Assembly: GCF_964204865.1 (NCBI RefSeq)
Contig: NC_135259.1
Span: forward strand, 18,672,974 to 18,736,973
DNA from: Styela clava
Lineage: Eukaryota > Chordata > Ascidiacea > Stolidobranchia > Styelidae
Length of the DNA: 64,000 nucleotides
Reading direction: 5' to 3'
The position numbers and the translations under genes are program-made. Numbering within the stretch: position 1 is the stretch's first letter; each line of letters starts with the position of its first letter. The notes beneath the pieces were generated by a model that made no database searches, was not told the origin of the DNA, and saw only the letters and a program-made list of their open reading frames with translations. This document shows, piece after piece, positions 54,682-64,000 of this stretch.

Positions 54682-54994
54682 ACTTTTCTTCAAACAAAGA
54701 TCAGGTCAGTTTTAGTTTTGAAATGTCAGAAAGATAATGGTGAAGCTTTACACTTTGGGCTGTATTACTCGAGTGACTAAAGAATATATTACCTTAACAA
54801 AAACTTTCCAGAATGTGATTAGTGGGGTTTAACCTGATAATTTATCGATTTAACTGTTGTAGTTATTAAGGAGGATGATCGTAAAGATGCATGCAAATAT
54901 GGGAAAGTCACGAGTACAATAATATAACAGCACAACACTTTCACCTAACTTCAAGTCACGTGTCATTCTTTGAGAATAACGGTTAAAAGGACAC

Positions 54995-55079
54995 TGGTCA
55001 GTACGGGGATCGAACCCGCGACATTCGCGTTATTAGCACGACGCTCTAACGGTAGTCCACCCAACTGAGCTAACCGCTA
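54995..55079 (-). pseudogene. tRNA-Ile(AAT) with D-loop palindrome, copy 4
   Basis: Same as copy 3. Confidence 0.92.
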
Positions 55080-55127
55080 ACCGCTGAGCTAATTTATTAG
55101 ATAATACTTCTGCCAAAGTAATCGTAT

Positions 55128-55199
55128 TCCCAGATGGTCTAGGGGTTAGTATTCCTGGCTTTCACCCAGGCGGCCCGGGTTCGATTCCCGGTCTGGGAA
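55128..55199 (+). tRNA. tRNA-Glu(TTC), D-stem variant
   Basis: G23 is T, as at 53073-53144. Confidence 0.91.
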
Positions 55200-55512
55200 A
55201 CTTTTCTTCAAGCAAAGATCAGGTCAGTTTTAGTTTTGAAACGTCAGAAAGATAATGGTGAAGCTTTACACTTTGGGCTGTATTTCTCGAGTGACTAAAG
55301 AATATATTACCTTAACAAAAACTTTCCAGTATGTGATTAGTGGGGCTTAACCTGATAATTTATCGATTTGACTGTTGTATTTGTTGAGGAGGATGATCAT
55401 AAAGATGCATGCAACCATGGCAATGTCACTAGTACAATAATTTAACAGCACAACACTTTCACCTAACTTCAAGTCACGTGTCATTCTTTGAGATTAACGG
55501 TTAAAAAGACAC

Positions 55513-55586
55513 CGGCCAGTACGGGGATCGAACCCGCGACATTCGTGTTATTAGCACGACGCTCTAACCAACTGAGCTAACCGGCC
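55513..55586 (-). tRNA. tRNA-Ile(AAT), discriminator G
   Basis: A73 is G, a possible charging defect. G40 is A, which turns a wobble in the anticodon stem into a T-A pair. Same at 62346-62419. Confidence 0.91.
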
Positions 55587-55896
55587 ATATGTCCTATTGA
55601 ATATAGTCAGCTAATTTCATTGAGACATTTCATTTGATATTTTAGTCACCATCTAATAATTGTGTGAAGAAACATTAGAGGAACGAGATAGCATCTTTCA
55701 GTTACGAAGTACTAAATTCTGTCAGCGACATTTGTTTTTGTAGTATCTGTATGACTCTAGGAAACAGAAATTAAAGATAGACTTGCTATTCCTTAATATT
55801 AAATGGATTTCATCCGGGGAACACACAGATAGAAAGAATTCAATTTTTAAATAATAGACAGCGTCCCTGGGTGGGCTTCTGCCAAAGTAATCGTAT

Positions 55897-55968
55897 TCCC
55901 AGATGGTCTAGAGGTTAGGATTCCTGGCTTTCACCCAGGCGGCCCGGGTTCGATTCCCGGTCTGGGAA
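55897..55968 (+). tRNA. tRNA-Glu(TTC)
   Basis: One D-loop change (tagaggtta); otherwise canonical. Confidence 0.94.
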
Positions 55969-56281
55969 ACTTTTCTTCAAGCAAAGATCAGGTCAGTTTT
56001 AGTTTTGAAACGTCAGAAAGACAATGGTGAAGCTTTACACTTTAGGCTGTATTTCTAGAGTGACTAAAGAATATATTACCTTAACAAAAACTTTCCAGAA
56101 TGTTATTAATGGGGTTTAACCTGATAATTAATCGATTTAACTGTTGTATTTGTTGAGGAGGATGATCATAAAGATGCATGCAACCATGGCAATGTAACTA
56201 GTACAATAATATAACAGCACAACACTTTCACCTAACTTCAAGTCACGTGTCATTCTTTGAGATTAACGGTTAAAAAGACAC

Positions 56282-56355
56282 TGGCCAGTACGGGGATCGA
56301 ACCCGCGACGTTCGCGTTATTAGCACGACGCTCTAACCAACTGAGCTAACCGGCC
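56282..56355 (-). tRNA. tRNA-Ile(AAT)
   Basis: One change in the variable loop; TTTTT follows. Confidence 0.94.
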
Positions 56356-56665
56356 ATATGTCCTATCGAATATACTCAGCTAATTTCATTGAGACATTTC
56401 ATTTGATATTTTAGTCACCATCTATTAATTGTGTGAAGAAACAGTAGAGGAACGAGATAGCATCTTTCAGTTACGAAGTACTAAATTCTGTCAGCGACAT
56501 TTGTTTTTGTAGTATCTGTATGACTCTAGGAAACAGAAATTAAAGATAGACTTGCTATTCCTTAATATTAAATGGATTTCATCCAGGGAACACACAGATA
56601 GAAAGGATTCAATTTTTAAATAATAGACAGCGTCCCTGGGTGGGCTTCTGCCAAAGTAATCGTAT

Positions 56666-56737
56666 TCCCAGATGGTCTAAGGGTTAGGATTCCTGGCTTT
56701 CACCCAGGCGGCCCGGGTTCGATTCCCGGTCTGGGAA
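56666..56737 (+). tRNA. tRNA-Glu(TTC)
   Basis: One D-loop change (taagggtta), shared with 63499-63570. Confidence 0.94.
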
Positions 56738-57050
56738 ACTTTTCTTCAAACAAAGATCAGGTCAGTTTTAGTTTTGAAACGTCAGAAAGATAATGGTGAA
56801 GCTTTACACTTTGGGCTGTATTTCTCGAGTGACTAAAGAATATATTACCTTAACAAAAACTTTCCAGAATGTGATTAGTGGGGTTTAACCTGATAATTTA
56901 TCGATTTAACTGTTGTAGTTATTAAGGAGGATGATCGTAAAGATGCATGCAAATATGGGAAAGTCACGAGTACAATAATATAACAGCACAACACTTTCAC
57001 CTAACTTCAAGTCACGTGTCATTCTTTGAGAATAACGGTTAAAAGGACAC

Positions 57051-57135
57051 TGGTCAGTACGGGGATCGAACCCGCGACATTCGCGTTATTAGCACGACGC
57101 TCTAACGGTAGTCTACCCAACTGAGCTAACCGCTA
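57051..57135 (-). pseudogene. tRNA-Ile(AAT) with D-loop palindrome, copy 5
   Basis: Perfect palindrome form (ggtagtctacc). Confidence 0.92.
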
Positions 57136-57183
57136 ACCGCTGAGCTAATTTATTAGATAATACTTCTGCCAAAATAATCGTAT

Positions 57184-57255
57184 TCCCAGATGGTCTAGGG
57201 GTTAGTATTCCTGGCTTTCACCCAGGCGGCCCAGGTTCGATTCCCGCTCTGGGAA
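57184..57255 (+). tRNA. tRNA-Glu(TTC), damaged T stem
   Basis: G23 to T, G51 to A and a further T-stem change near the 3' end (cccgctctggg). Probably inactive. Its downstream junction matches that at 46378, where the Glu gene is split by hAT; here the site is empty. Confidence 0.87.
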
Positions 57256-57543
57256 ACTTTTCTTCAAGCAAAGATCAGGTCAGTTTTTGTTTTGAAACGT
57301 CAGAAAGATAACGGTGAAGCTTTACGGTTTGTTAATTTGTTTTTATAAAAGATTCGAAATGCCAATATTTTTTGGTAATCTGCATTAAATTACATTGGTT
57401 TTAAATGATTTTCTCAACACAACAAAACACATAATTTATACATTTAAGAAAGAATTACATGAGTGTACTACATTTAAGAAAGAATTACATGAAGTATTTA
57501 AAATACTGACCTCGAAGACAGCATGGATATTAGTTCAGTAGAG
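57256..57543. other. Spacer with deletion of Ile and Asn genes
   Basis: Same gaagctttac to ggtttgttaatttg junction as at 46.38 kb. No gene. Confidence 0.86.
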
Positions 57544-57611
57544 AGATGGACTAGGCGTTACGATTTCAGGCTCTCACCCATGCGGCCCGTGTTCTATTCC
57601 CGGTCAGGGAA
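57544..57611 (+). pseudogene. 5'-truncated tRNA-Glu(CTC)-like pseudogene
   Basis: Same truncation as 46599-46666, with an extra T-stem change (cccgtg). Confidence 0.88.
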
Positions 57612-57967
57612 ACTCTTTATACCAAATATTATAAATTTTTGATTTCTTTCAGAAGGATCATTAGTGAGGTTTAATATGTCAAATCATTGATTGTTACAGT
57701 TGTAAAAGCGACAGTGAATGCGTAGGTTGTTCGTGAAGAACCATGTGGCCATTACAGTGTCAGCTTTATATTAAATTAATTTTGGATAGCAATAGTTTTT
57801 CAGTGATATTTCCAACATAAAACAAAGACATCAACTGTATACAGAAGACAGAAGTACATGAAGTATTGTAAATACTGACGAAGAAAACTACGCGGATATT
57901 ACTTCAGTAGCGCTACATTGAGGTAACACCAATTTATTAGATAATACTTCTGCCAAAGTAATCGTAT

Positions 57968-58039
57968 TCCCAGATGGTCTAGGGGTTAGGATTCCTGGCT
58001 TTCACCCAGGCGGCCCTGGTTCGATTCCCGGTCTGGGAA
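57968..58039 (+). tRNA. tRNA-Glu(TTC), T-stem variant, terminator lost
   Basis: Copy of 47023-47094 with the same G51-to-T and the lost T4 run. Confidence 0.88.
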
Positions 58040-58352
58040 ACTCTTCTTCAAACAAAGATCAGGTCAGTTTTAGTTTTGAAACGTCAGAAAGATAATGGTG
58101 AAGCTTTACACTTTAGGCTGTATTTCTAAAGTGACTAAAGAATATATTACCTTAAAAAAAACTTTCCAGAATGTGATTAATGGGGTTTAACCTGATAATT
58201 GGTCGATTTAACTGTTGTAGTTGTTAAGGAGGATGATCATAAAGATGCATGCAACCATGGCAATGTCACGAGTACAATAATATAACAGCACAACACTTTC
58301 ACCAAACTTCAAGTCACGTGTCATTGTTTGAGATTAACGGTTAAAAAGACAC

Positions 58353-58426
58353 TGGCCAGTACGGGGATCGAACCCGCGACATTCGCGTTATTAGCACGAC
58401 GCTCTAACCAACTGAGCTAACCGGCC
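58353..58426 (-). tRNA. tRNA-Ile(AAT)
   Basis: Matches the reference; TTTTT follows. Lacks the T-stem change of its relative at 47408. Confidence 0.95.
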
Positions 58427-58702
58427 ATATGTCCTATTGAATATACTCAGCCAATTTCATTGCGACATTTCATTTGATATTTTAGTCACCATCTATTAAT
58501 TGTGTGAAGAAACTGAAGGGGAACGAGATAGCATCTTTCAGTTACAAAGTACTAAATTCTGTCAGCGACATTTGTTTTTGTAGTATCTGTTTGTTTCTAG
58601 GAAACAGAAGTTAAAGATAGACTTGCTATTCCTTAATATTAAATGGATTTCATCCGAGGGAACACACAGATAGAAAGGATTAATTTTTTAAATAATAGAC
58701 AG

Positions 58703-58794
58703 CGTCCCTGGGTGGGCTTGAACCACCAACCTTTCGGTACCCATCAGTATAAGAGGTAACAGCCGAACGCGCTGACCGATTGCGCGACAGAGAC
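58703..58794 (-). tRNA. tRNA-Asn(GTT) with intron
   Basis: G9 is C; intron and stems intact. Relative of 47758-47849. Confidence 0.92.
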
Positions 58795-59019
58795 CGACAC
58801 GGACTATGGTTTGTTAATTTGTATTTATAAAAGGTTCGAAATGTCCAATATTTTCTGGTAATCTGCATTAAATTACATTGGTTTTAAATGATTTTCTCAA
58901 CACAACAAAACACATAATTTATACATTTAAGAAAGAATTACATGAAGTATTTAAAATACTGATCTCGAAGACATCATGGATATTATTTCAGTGGAGAGAG
59001 TAGGTCATTTCTGCCGATA

Positions 59020-59091
59020 TCCCAGATGGACTAGGCGTTAGGATTTCAGGCTCTCACCCATGCGGCCCGGGTTCTATTCTCGGTCTGGGAA
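59020..59091 (+). pseudogene. tRNA-Glu(CTC)-like pseudogene
   Basis: Same variant as 48075-48146. Confidence 0.86.
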
Positions 59092-59447
59092 ACTCATTAT
59101 ACCAAATATTTTAAATTTTTGATTTCTTTTAGAAGGATCGTTAGTGAGGTTTTATATGTCAAATCATTGATTGTTACAGTTGTAAAAGCGACAGTGACTG
59201 AGTAGGTTGTTCGTGAAGAACCATGTGGCCATTACAGTGTCTGCTTTATAATAAATTAATTTTGGATAGGAATAGTTTTTCAGTGATATTTCCAACATAA
59301 AACAAAGACATCAGCTGTATACAGAAGAGAGAAATACATGAAGTATTTCAAATACTGACGAAGAAAACTACGCGGATATTACTTCAGTAGCGCTACATTG
59401 AGGTAACACCAATTTATTAGATAATACTTCTGCCAAAGTAATCGTAT

Positions 59448-59518
59448 TCCCAGATGGTCTAGGGGTTAGGATTCCTGGCTTTCACCAGGCGGCCCGGGTT
59501 CGATTCCCGGTCTGGGAA
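59448..59518 (+). pseudogene. tRNA-Glu(TTC) with anticodon-arm deletion
   Basis: 71 nt: one C is lost on the 3' side of the anticodon arm (ttcaccagg), so either the loop or the stem is a base short. Promoter boxes and TTTT are intact, so it may be transcribed. Confidence 0.85.
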
Positions 59519-59830
59519 ACTTTTCTTCAACAAAGATCAGGTCAGTTTTAGTTTTGAAACGTCAGAAAGATAATGGTGAAGCTTTACACTTTGGGCTGTA
59601 TTTCTCGAGTGACTAAAGAATATATTACCTTAACAAAAACTTTCCAGAATGTGATTAGTGGGGTTTAACCTGATAATTAATCGATTTAACTGTTGTAGTT
59701 ATTAAGGAGGATGATAGTAAAGATGCATGCAAATATGGGAAAGTCACGAGTACAATAATATAACAGCACAACACTTTCACCTAACTTCAAGTCACGTGTC
59801 ATTCTTTGAGATTAACGGGTAAAAAGACAC

Positions 59831-59915
59831 TGGTCAGTACGGGGATCGAACCCGCGACATTCGCGTTATTAGCACGACGCTCTAACGGTAGTCTACCCAA
59901 CTGAGCTAACCGCTA
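59831..59915 (-). pseudogene. tRNA-Ile(AAT) with D-loop palindrome, copy 6
   Basis: Perfect palindrome form. Confidence 0.92.
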
Positions 59916-59963
59916 ACCGCTGAGCTAATTTATTAGATAATACTTCTGCAAAAGTAATCGTAT

Positions 59964-60035
59964 TCCCAGATGGTCTAGGGGTCAGGATTCCTGGCTTTCA
60001 CCCAGGCGGCCCGGGTTAGATTCCCGGTCTGGGAA
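59964..60035 (+). tRNA. tRNA-Glu(TTC), B-box mutant
   Basis: C56 is A (gggttagattccc) and one D-loop T is C (ggtcagg). Transcription doubtful. Confidence 0.86.
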
Positions 60036-60348
60036 ACTTTTCTTCAAGCAAAGATCAGGTCAGTTTTAGTTTTGAAACGTCAGAAAGATAATGGTGAAGC
60101 TTTACACTTTAGGCTGTATTTCTAGAGTGACTAAAGATTATATTACCTTAACAAAAACTTTCCAGAATGTTATTAATGGGGTTTAACCTGATAATTTATC
60201 GATTTAACTGTTGTATTTGTTAAGGAGGATGATCATAAAGATGCATGCAACCATGGCAATGTCACGAGTACAATAATATAACAGCACAACACTTTCACCT
60301 AACTTCAAGTCACGTGTCATTGTTTGAGATTAACGGGTAAAAAGGCAC

Positions 60349-60422
60349 TGGCCAGTACGGGGATCGAACCCGCGACATTCGCGTTATTAGCACGACGCTC
60401 TAACCAACTGAGCTAACCGGCC
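60349..60422 (-). tRNA. tRNA-Ile(AAT)
   Basis: Matches the reference; TTTTT follows within GTGCCTTTTTACC. Confidence 0.95.
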
Positions 60423-60698
60423 ATATGTCCTATTGAATATACTCAGCCAATTTCATTGAGACATTTCATTTGATATTTTAGTCACCATCTATTAATTGTG
60501 TGAAGAAACTGAAGGGGAACGAGATAGCATCTTTCAGTTACGAAGTACTAAATTCTGTCAGCGACATTTGTTTTTGTAGTATCTGTTTGTTTCTAGGAAA
60601 CAGAAATTAAAGATAGACTTGCTATTCCTTAATATTAAATGGATTTCATCCGAGGGAACACACAGATAGAAAGGATTCATTTTTTAAATAATAGACAG

Positions 60699-60790
60699 CG
60701 TCCCTGGGTGGGCTTGAACCACCAACCTTTCGGTACCCATCAGTATAAGAGGTAACAGACGAACGCGCTGACCGATTGCGCCACAGAGAC
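60699..60790 (-). tRNA. tRNA-Asn(GTT) with intron
   Basis: G31 is T, breaking the anticodon-stem pair next to the loop and the splice-site region. Otherwise as the reference. Confidence 0.89.
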
Positions 60791-61015
60791 CGACACGGAC
60801 TATGGTTTGTTAATTTGTATTTATAAATGGTTCGAAATGTCCAATATTTTTTGGTAATCTGCATTAAATTACATTGGTTTTAAATGATTTTCTCAACACA
60901 ACAAAACACATAATTTATACATTTAAGAAAGAATTACATGAAGTATTTAAAATACTGACCTCGAAGACAGCATCGATATTAGTTCAGTGGAGAGAGTAGG
61001 TCCTTTCTGCCGATA

Positions 61016-61087
61016 TCCCAGATGGACTAGGCGTTAGGATTTCAGGCTCTCACCCATGCGGCCCGGGTTCTATTCCCGGTCTGGGAA
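61016..61087 (+). pseudogene. tRNA-Glu(CTC)-like pseudogene
   Basis: Full length, D arm tggactagg, common R57 and anticodon-stem defects. Confidence 0.86.
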
Positions 61088-61442
61088 ACTCTTTATACCA
61101 AATATTTTAAATTTTTGATTTCTTTCAGAAGGATCATTAGTGAGGTTTTATATGTCAAATCATTGATTGTTACAGTTGTAAAAGCAACAGTGACTGGGTA
61201 GGTTGTTCGTGAAGAACCATGTGGACATTACAGTGTCAGCTTTATAATAAATTAATTTTGGATAGGAATAGTTTTTCAGTGATATTTCCAACATAAAAAA
61301 AGACATCAGCTGTATACAGAAGACAGAAGTACATGAAGTATTTCAAATACTGACGAAGAAAACTACGCGGATATTACTTCAGTAGCGCTACATTGAGGTA
61401 ACACCAATTTATTAGATAATACTTCTGCCAAAGTAATCGGAT

Positions 61443-61514
61443 TCCCAGATGGTCTAGGCGTTAGGATTCCTGGCTTTCACCCAGGCGGCCCGGGTTCGAT
61501 TCCCGGTCTGGGAA
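61443..61514 (+). tRNA. tRNA-Glu(TTC)
   Basis: D-loop taggcgtta as at 48503-48574. Confidence 0.93.
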
Positions 61515-61827
61515 ACTTTTCTTCAAACAAAGATCAGGTCAGTTTTAGTTTTGAAACGTCAGAAAGATAATGGTGAAGCTTTACACTTTGGGCTGTATTT
61601 CTCGAGTAAATAAAGAATATATTACCTTAACAAAAACTTTCCAGAATGTGATTAGTGGGGTTTAACCTGATAATTTATCGATTTAACTGTTGTAGTTATT
61701 AAGGAGGATGATCGTAAAGATGCATGCAAATATGGGAAAGTCACGAGTACAATAATATAACAGCACAACACTTTCACCTAACTTCAAGTCACGTGTCATT
61801 CTTTGAGAATAACGGTTAAAAGGACAC

Positions 61828-61912
61828 TGGTCAGTACGGGGATCGAACCCGCGACATTCGCGTTATTAGCACGACGCTCTAACGGTAGTCCACCCAACTG
61901 AGCTAACCGCTA
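61828..61912 (-). pseudogene. tRNA-Ile(AAT) with D-loop palindrome, copy 7
   Basis: Insert ggtagtccacc, as copy 3. Confidence 0.92.
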
Positions 61913-61960
61913 ACCGCTGAGCTAATTTATTAGATAATACTTCTGCCAAAGTAATCGTAT

Positions 61961-62032
61961 TCCCAGATGGTCTAGGGGTTAGTATTCCTGGCTTTCACCC
62001 AGGCGGCCCGGGTTCGATTCCCGGTCTGGGAA
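61961..62032 (+). tRNA. tRNA-Glu(TTC), D-stem variant
   Basis: G23 is T. Confidence 0.91.
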
Positions 62033-62345
62033 ACTTTTCTTCAAGCAAAGATCAGGTCAGTTTTAGTTTTGAAACGTCAGAAAGATAATGGTGAAGCTTT
62101 ACACTTTGGGCTGTATTTCTCGAGTGACTAAAGAATATATTACCTTAACAAAAACTTTCCAGTATGTGATTAGTGGGGCTTAACCTGATAATTTATCGAT
62201 TTGACTGTTGTATTTGTTGAGGAGGATGATCATAAAGATGCATGCAACCATGGCAATGTCACTAGTACAATAATATAACAGCACAACACTTTCACCTAAC
62301 TTCAAGTCACGTGTCATTCTTTCAGATTAACGGTTAAAAAGACAC

Positions 62346-62419
62346 CGGCCAGTACGGGGATCGAACCCGCGACATTCGTGTTATTAGCACGACGCTCTAA
62401 CCAACTGAGCTAACCGGCC
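62346..62419 (-). tRNA. tRNA-Ile(AAT), discriminator G
   Basis: Same variants as 55513-55586. Confidence 0.91.
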
Positions 62420-62729
62420 ATATGTCCTATTGAATATAGTCAGCTAATTTCATTGAGACATTTCATTTGATATTTTAGTCACCATCTAATAATTGTGTGA
62501 AGAAACATTAGAGGAACGAGATAGCATCTTTCAGTTACGAAGTACTAAATTCTGTCAGCGACATTTGTTTTTGTAGTATCTGTATGACTCTAGGAAACAG
62601 AAATTAAAGATAGACTTGCTATTCCTTAATATTAAATGGATTACATCCGGGGAACACACAGATAGAAAGAATTCAATTTTTAAATAATAGACAGCGTCCC
62701 TGGGTGGGCTTCTGCCAAAGTAATCGTAT

Positions 62730-62801
62730 TCCCAGATGGTCTAGGGGTTAGGATTCCTGGCTTTCACCCAGGCGGCCCGGGTTCGATTCCCGGTCTGGGA
62801 A
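62730..62801 (+). tRNA. tRNA-Glu(TTC)
   Basis: Canonical; follows the Asn stub at 62695-62711. Confidence 0.96.
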
Positions 62802-63114
62802 ACTTTTCTTCAAGCAAAGATCAGGTCAGTTTTAGTTTTGAAACGTCAGAAAGACAATGGTGAAGCTTTACACTTTAGGCTGTATTTCTAGAGTGACTAA
62901 AGATTATATTACCTTAACAAAAACTTTCCAGAATGTTATTAATGGGGTTTAACCTGATAATTAATCGATTTAACTGTTGTATTTGTTGAGGAGGATGATC
63001 ATAAAGATGCATGCAACCATGGCAATGTAACTAGTACAATAATATAACAGCACAACACTTTCACCTAACTTCAAGTCACGTGTCATTCTTTGAGATTAAC
63101 GGTTAAAAAGACAC

Positions 63115-63188
63115 TGGCCAGTACGGGGATCGAACCCGCGACATTCGCGTTATTAGCACGACGCTCTAACCAACTGAGCTAACCGGCC
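63115..63188 (-). tRNA. tRNA-Ile(AAT)
   Basis: Matches the reference; TTTTT follows. Confidence 0.95.
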
Positions 63189-63498
63189 ATATGTCCTATC
63201 GAATATACTCAGCTAATTTCATTGAGACATTTCATTTGATATTTTAGTCACCATCTATTAATTGTGTGAAGAAACAGTAGAGGAACGAGATAGCATCTTT
63301 CAGTTACGAAGTACTAAATTCTGTCAGCGACATTTGTTTTTGTAGTATCTGTATGACTCTAGGAAACAGAAATTAAAGATAGACTTGCTATTCCTTAATA
63401 TTAAATGGATTTCATCCGGGGAACACACAGATAGAAAGGATTCAATTTTTAAATAATAGACAGCGTCCCTGGGTGGGCTTCTGCCAAAGTAATCGTAT

Positions 63499-63570
63499 TC
63501 CCAGATGGTCTAAGGGTTAGGATTCCTGGCTTTCACCCAGGCGGCCCGGGTTCGATTCCCGGTCTGGGAA
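63499..63570 (+). tRNA. tRNA-Glu(TTC)
   Basis: D-loop taagggtta; otherwise canonical. The last Glu gene in the window. Confidence 0.94.
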
Positions 63571-63883
63571 ACTTTTCTTCAAACAAAGATCAGGTCAGTT
63601 TTAGTTTTGAAACGTCAGAAAGATAATGGTGAAGCTTTACACTTTGGGCTGTATTTCTCGAGTGACTAAAGAATATATTACCTTAACAAAAACTTTCCAG
63701 AATGTGATTAGTGGGGTTTAACCTGATAATTTATCGATTTAACTGTTGTAGTTATTAAGGAGGATGATCGTAAAGATGCATGCAAATATGGGAAAGTCAC
63801 GAGTACAATAATATAACAGCACAACACTTTCACCTAACTTCAAGTCACGTGTCATTCTTTGAGAATAACGGTTAAAAGGACAC

Positions 63884-63968
63884 TGGTCAGTACGGGGATC
63901 GAACCCGCGACATTCGCGTTATTAGCACGACGCTCTAACGGTAGTCTACCCAACTGAGCTAACCGCTA
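63884..63968 (-). pseudogene. tRNA-Ile(AAT) with D-loop palindrome, copy 8
   Basis: Perfect palindrome form. The array continues past the window end. Confidence 0.92.
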
Positions 63969-64000
63969 ACCGCTGAGCTAATTTATTAGATAATACTTTT

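Larger units (their letters stand above)
52555..63498. repeat. 2,056-bp higher-order repeats
   Basis: Each period holds Glu, palindrome-Ile, Glu, Ile, Asn stub, Glu, Ile, Asn stub. Complete copies run 52555-54609 (2,055 bp), 54610-56665 (2,056 bp) and 61443-63498 (2,056 bp). The last copy is separated from the first two by a block (57.2-61.4 kb) that matches 46.3-50 kb. Copies share one-base variants such as Glu G23-to-T and Ile A73-to-G at equivalent places. Confidence 0.9.
43557..64000. repeat. Right tRNA-gene array, rearranged units
   Basis: Unit-type starts at 43557, 46577, 48030, 50027, 57522, 58975 and 60971. Relative to the left block, about 190 bp of the Ile-Asn spacer is absent in most units (cattgagacatttcatttg junction), Glu-Ile blocks are multiplied, and Asn is often cut to a 17-nt stub. 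Stubs lie at 51751-51767, 52520-52536, 53806-53822, 54575-54591, 55862-55878, 56631-56647, 62695-62711 and 63464-63480. Each joins cgtccctgggtgggctt directly to ctgccaaag, the Glu upstream region. Confidence 0.94.

Noticed and set aside
1-64000. CRISPR-like or bacterial repeat interpretation of the regular repeats
   Set aside because: Repeat units are over 1.5 kb with eukaryotic tRNA genes and retroelements; there are no short spaced repeats or cas genes.

Overview
This is eukaryotic nuclear DNA, most likely from an animal and perhaps an arthropod (low confidence). The tRNA genes have internal A and B boxes, do not encode CCA, carry a tRNA intron and use T-run terminators. The mobile elements are a Ty3/gypsy LTR retrotransposon and a hAT-like DNA element. 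There are no host protein-coding genes: almost all short ORFs are translations of tRNA genes and spacer.

Left block (1-35,566): a head-to-tail array of about 22 units of roughly 1.6-1.66 kb. Each unit holds, in order, a decayed tRNA-Glu(CTC)-like gene (+), tRNA-Glu(TTC) (+), tRNA-Ile(AAT) (-) and tRNA-Asn(GTT) (-). Glu and Ile converge; Asn and the next unit's Glu pseudogene diverge. The Asn gene has an 18-nt intron after position 37 in every full-length copy. Units 13-21 form a three-unit higher-order repeat of about 4.9 kb.

Middle (35,571-46,247): a 7.5-kb Ty3/gypsy element lies between the Ile and Asn genes of unit 22. It has 418/413-bp LTRs and a target duplication ATTG. Its gag ORF is largely open, but pol is broken by stops and frameshifts, and an 852-bp integrase segment is duplicated in tandem. 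In the next unit a 2.3-kb hAT-like element without visible transposase splits a tRNA-Glu gene in its D-loop, with an 8-bp target duplication. It contains an inner pair of 40-bp inverted arms.

Right block (46,248-64,000): a rearranged version of the array. Most units lack about 190 bp of the Ile-Asn spacer. Ile genes gain a T4-T5 run downstream. A second Ile form with an 11-bp palindromic D-loop insertion and a replaced acceptor strand has spread to eight copies. Asn is reduced to a 17-nt stub in eight places. These parts are amplified as a 2,056-bp higher-order repeat (3 Glu, 2 Ile, 1 broken Ile, 2 Asn stubs), and a segment at 46.3-50 kb recurs at 57.2-61 kb.

By my reading there are 44 Glu(TTC) genes (one split by hAT), 29 Glu(CTC)-like pseudogenes, 33 full-length Ile(AAT) copies plus 10 broken or partial ones, and 26 full-length Asn copies plus 8 stubs. 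Together they look like a tRNA-gene satellite that supplies Glu, Ile and Asn tRNAs and evolves by unequal exchange. All coordinates were read by eye.
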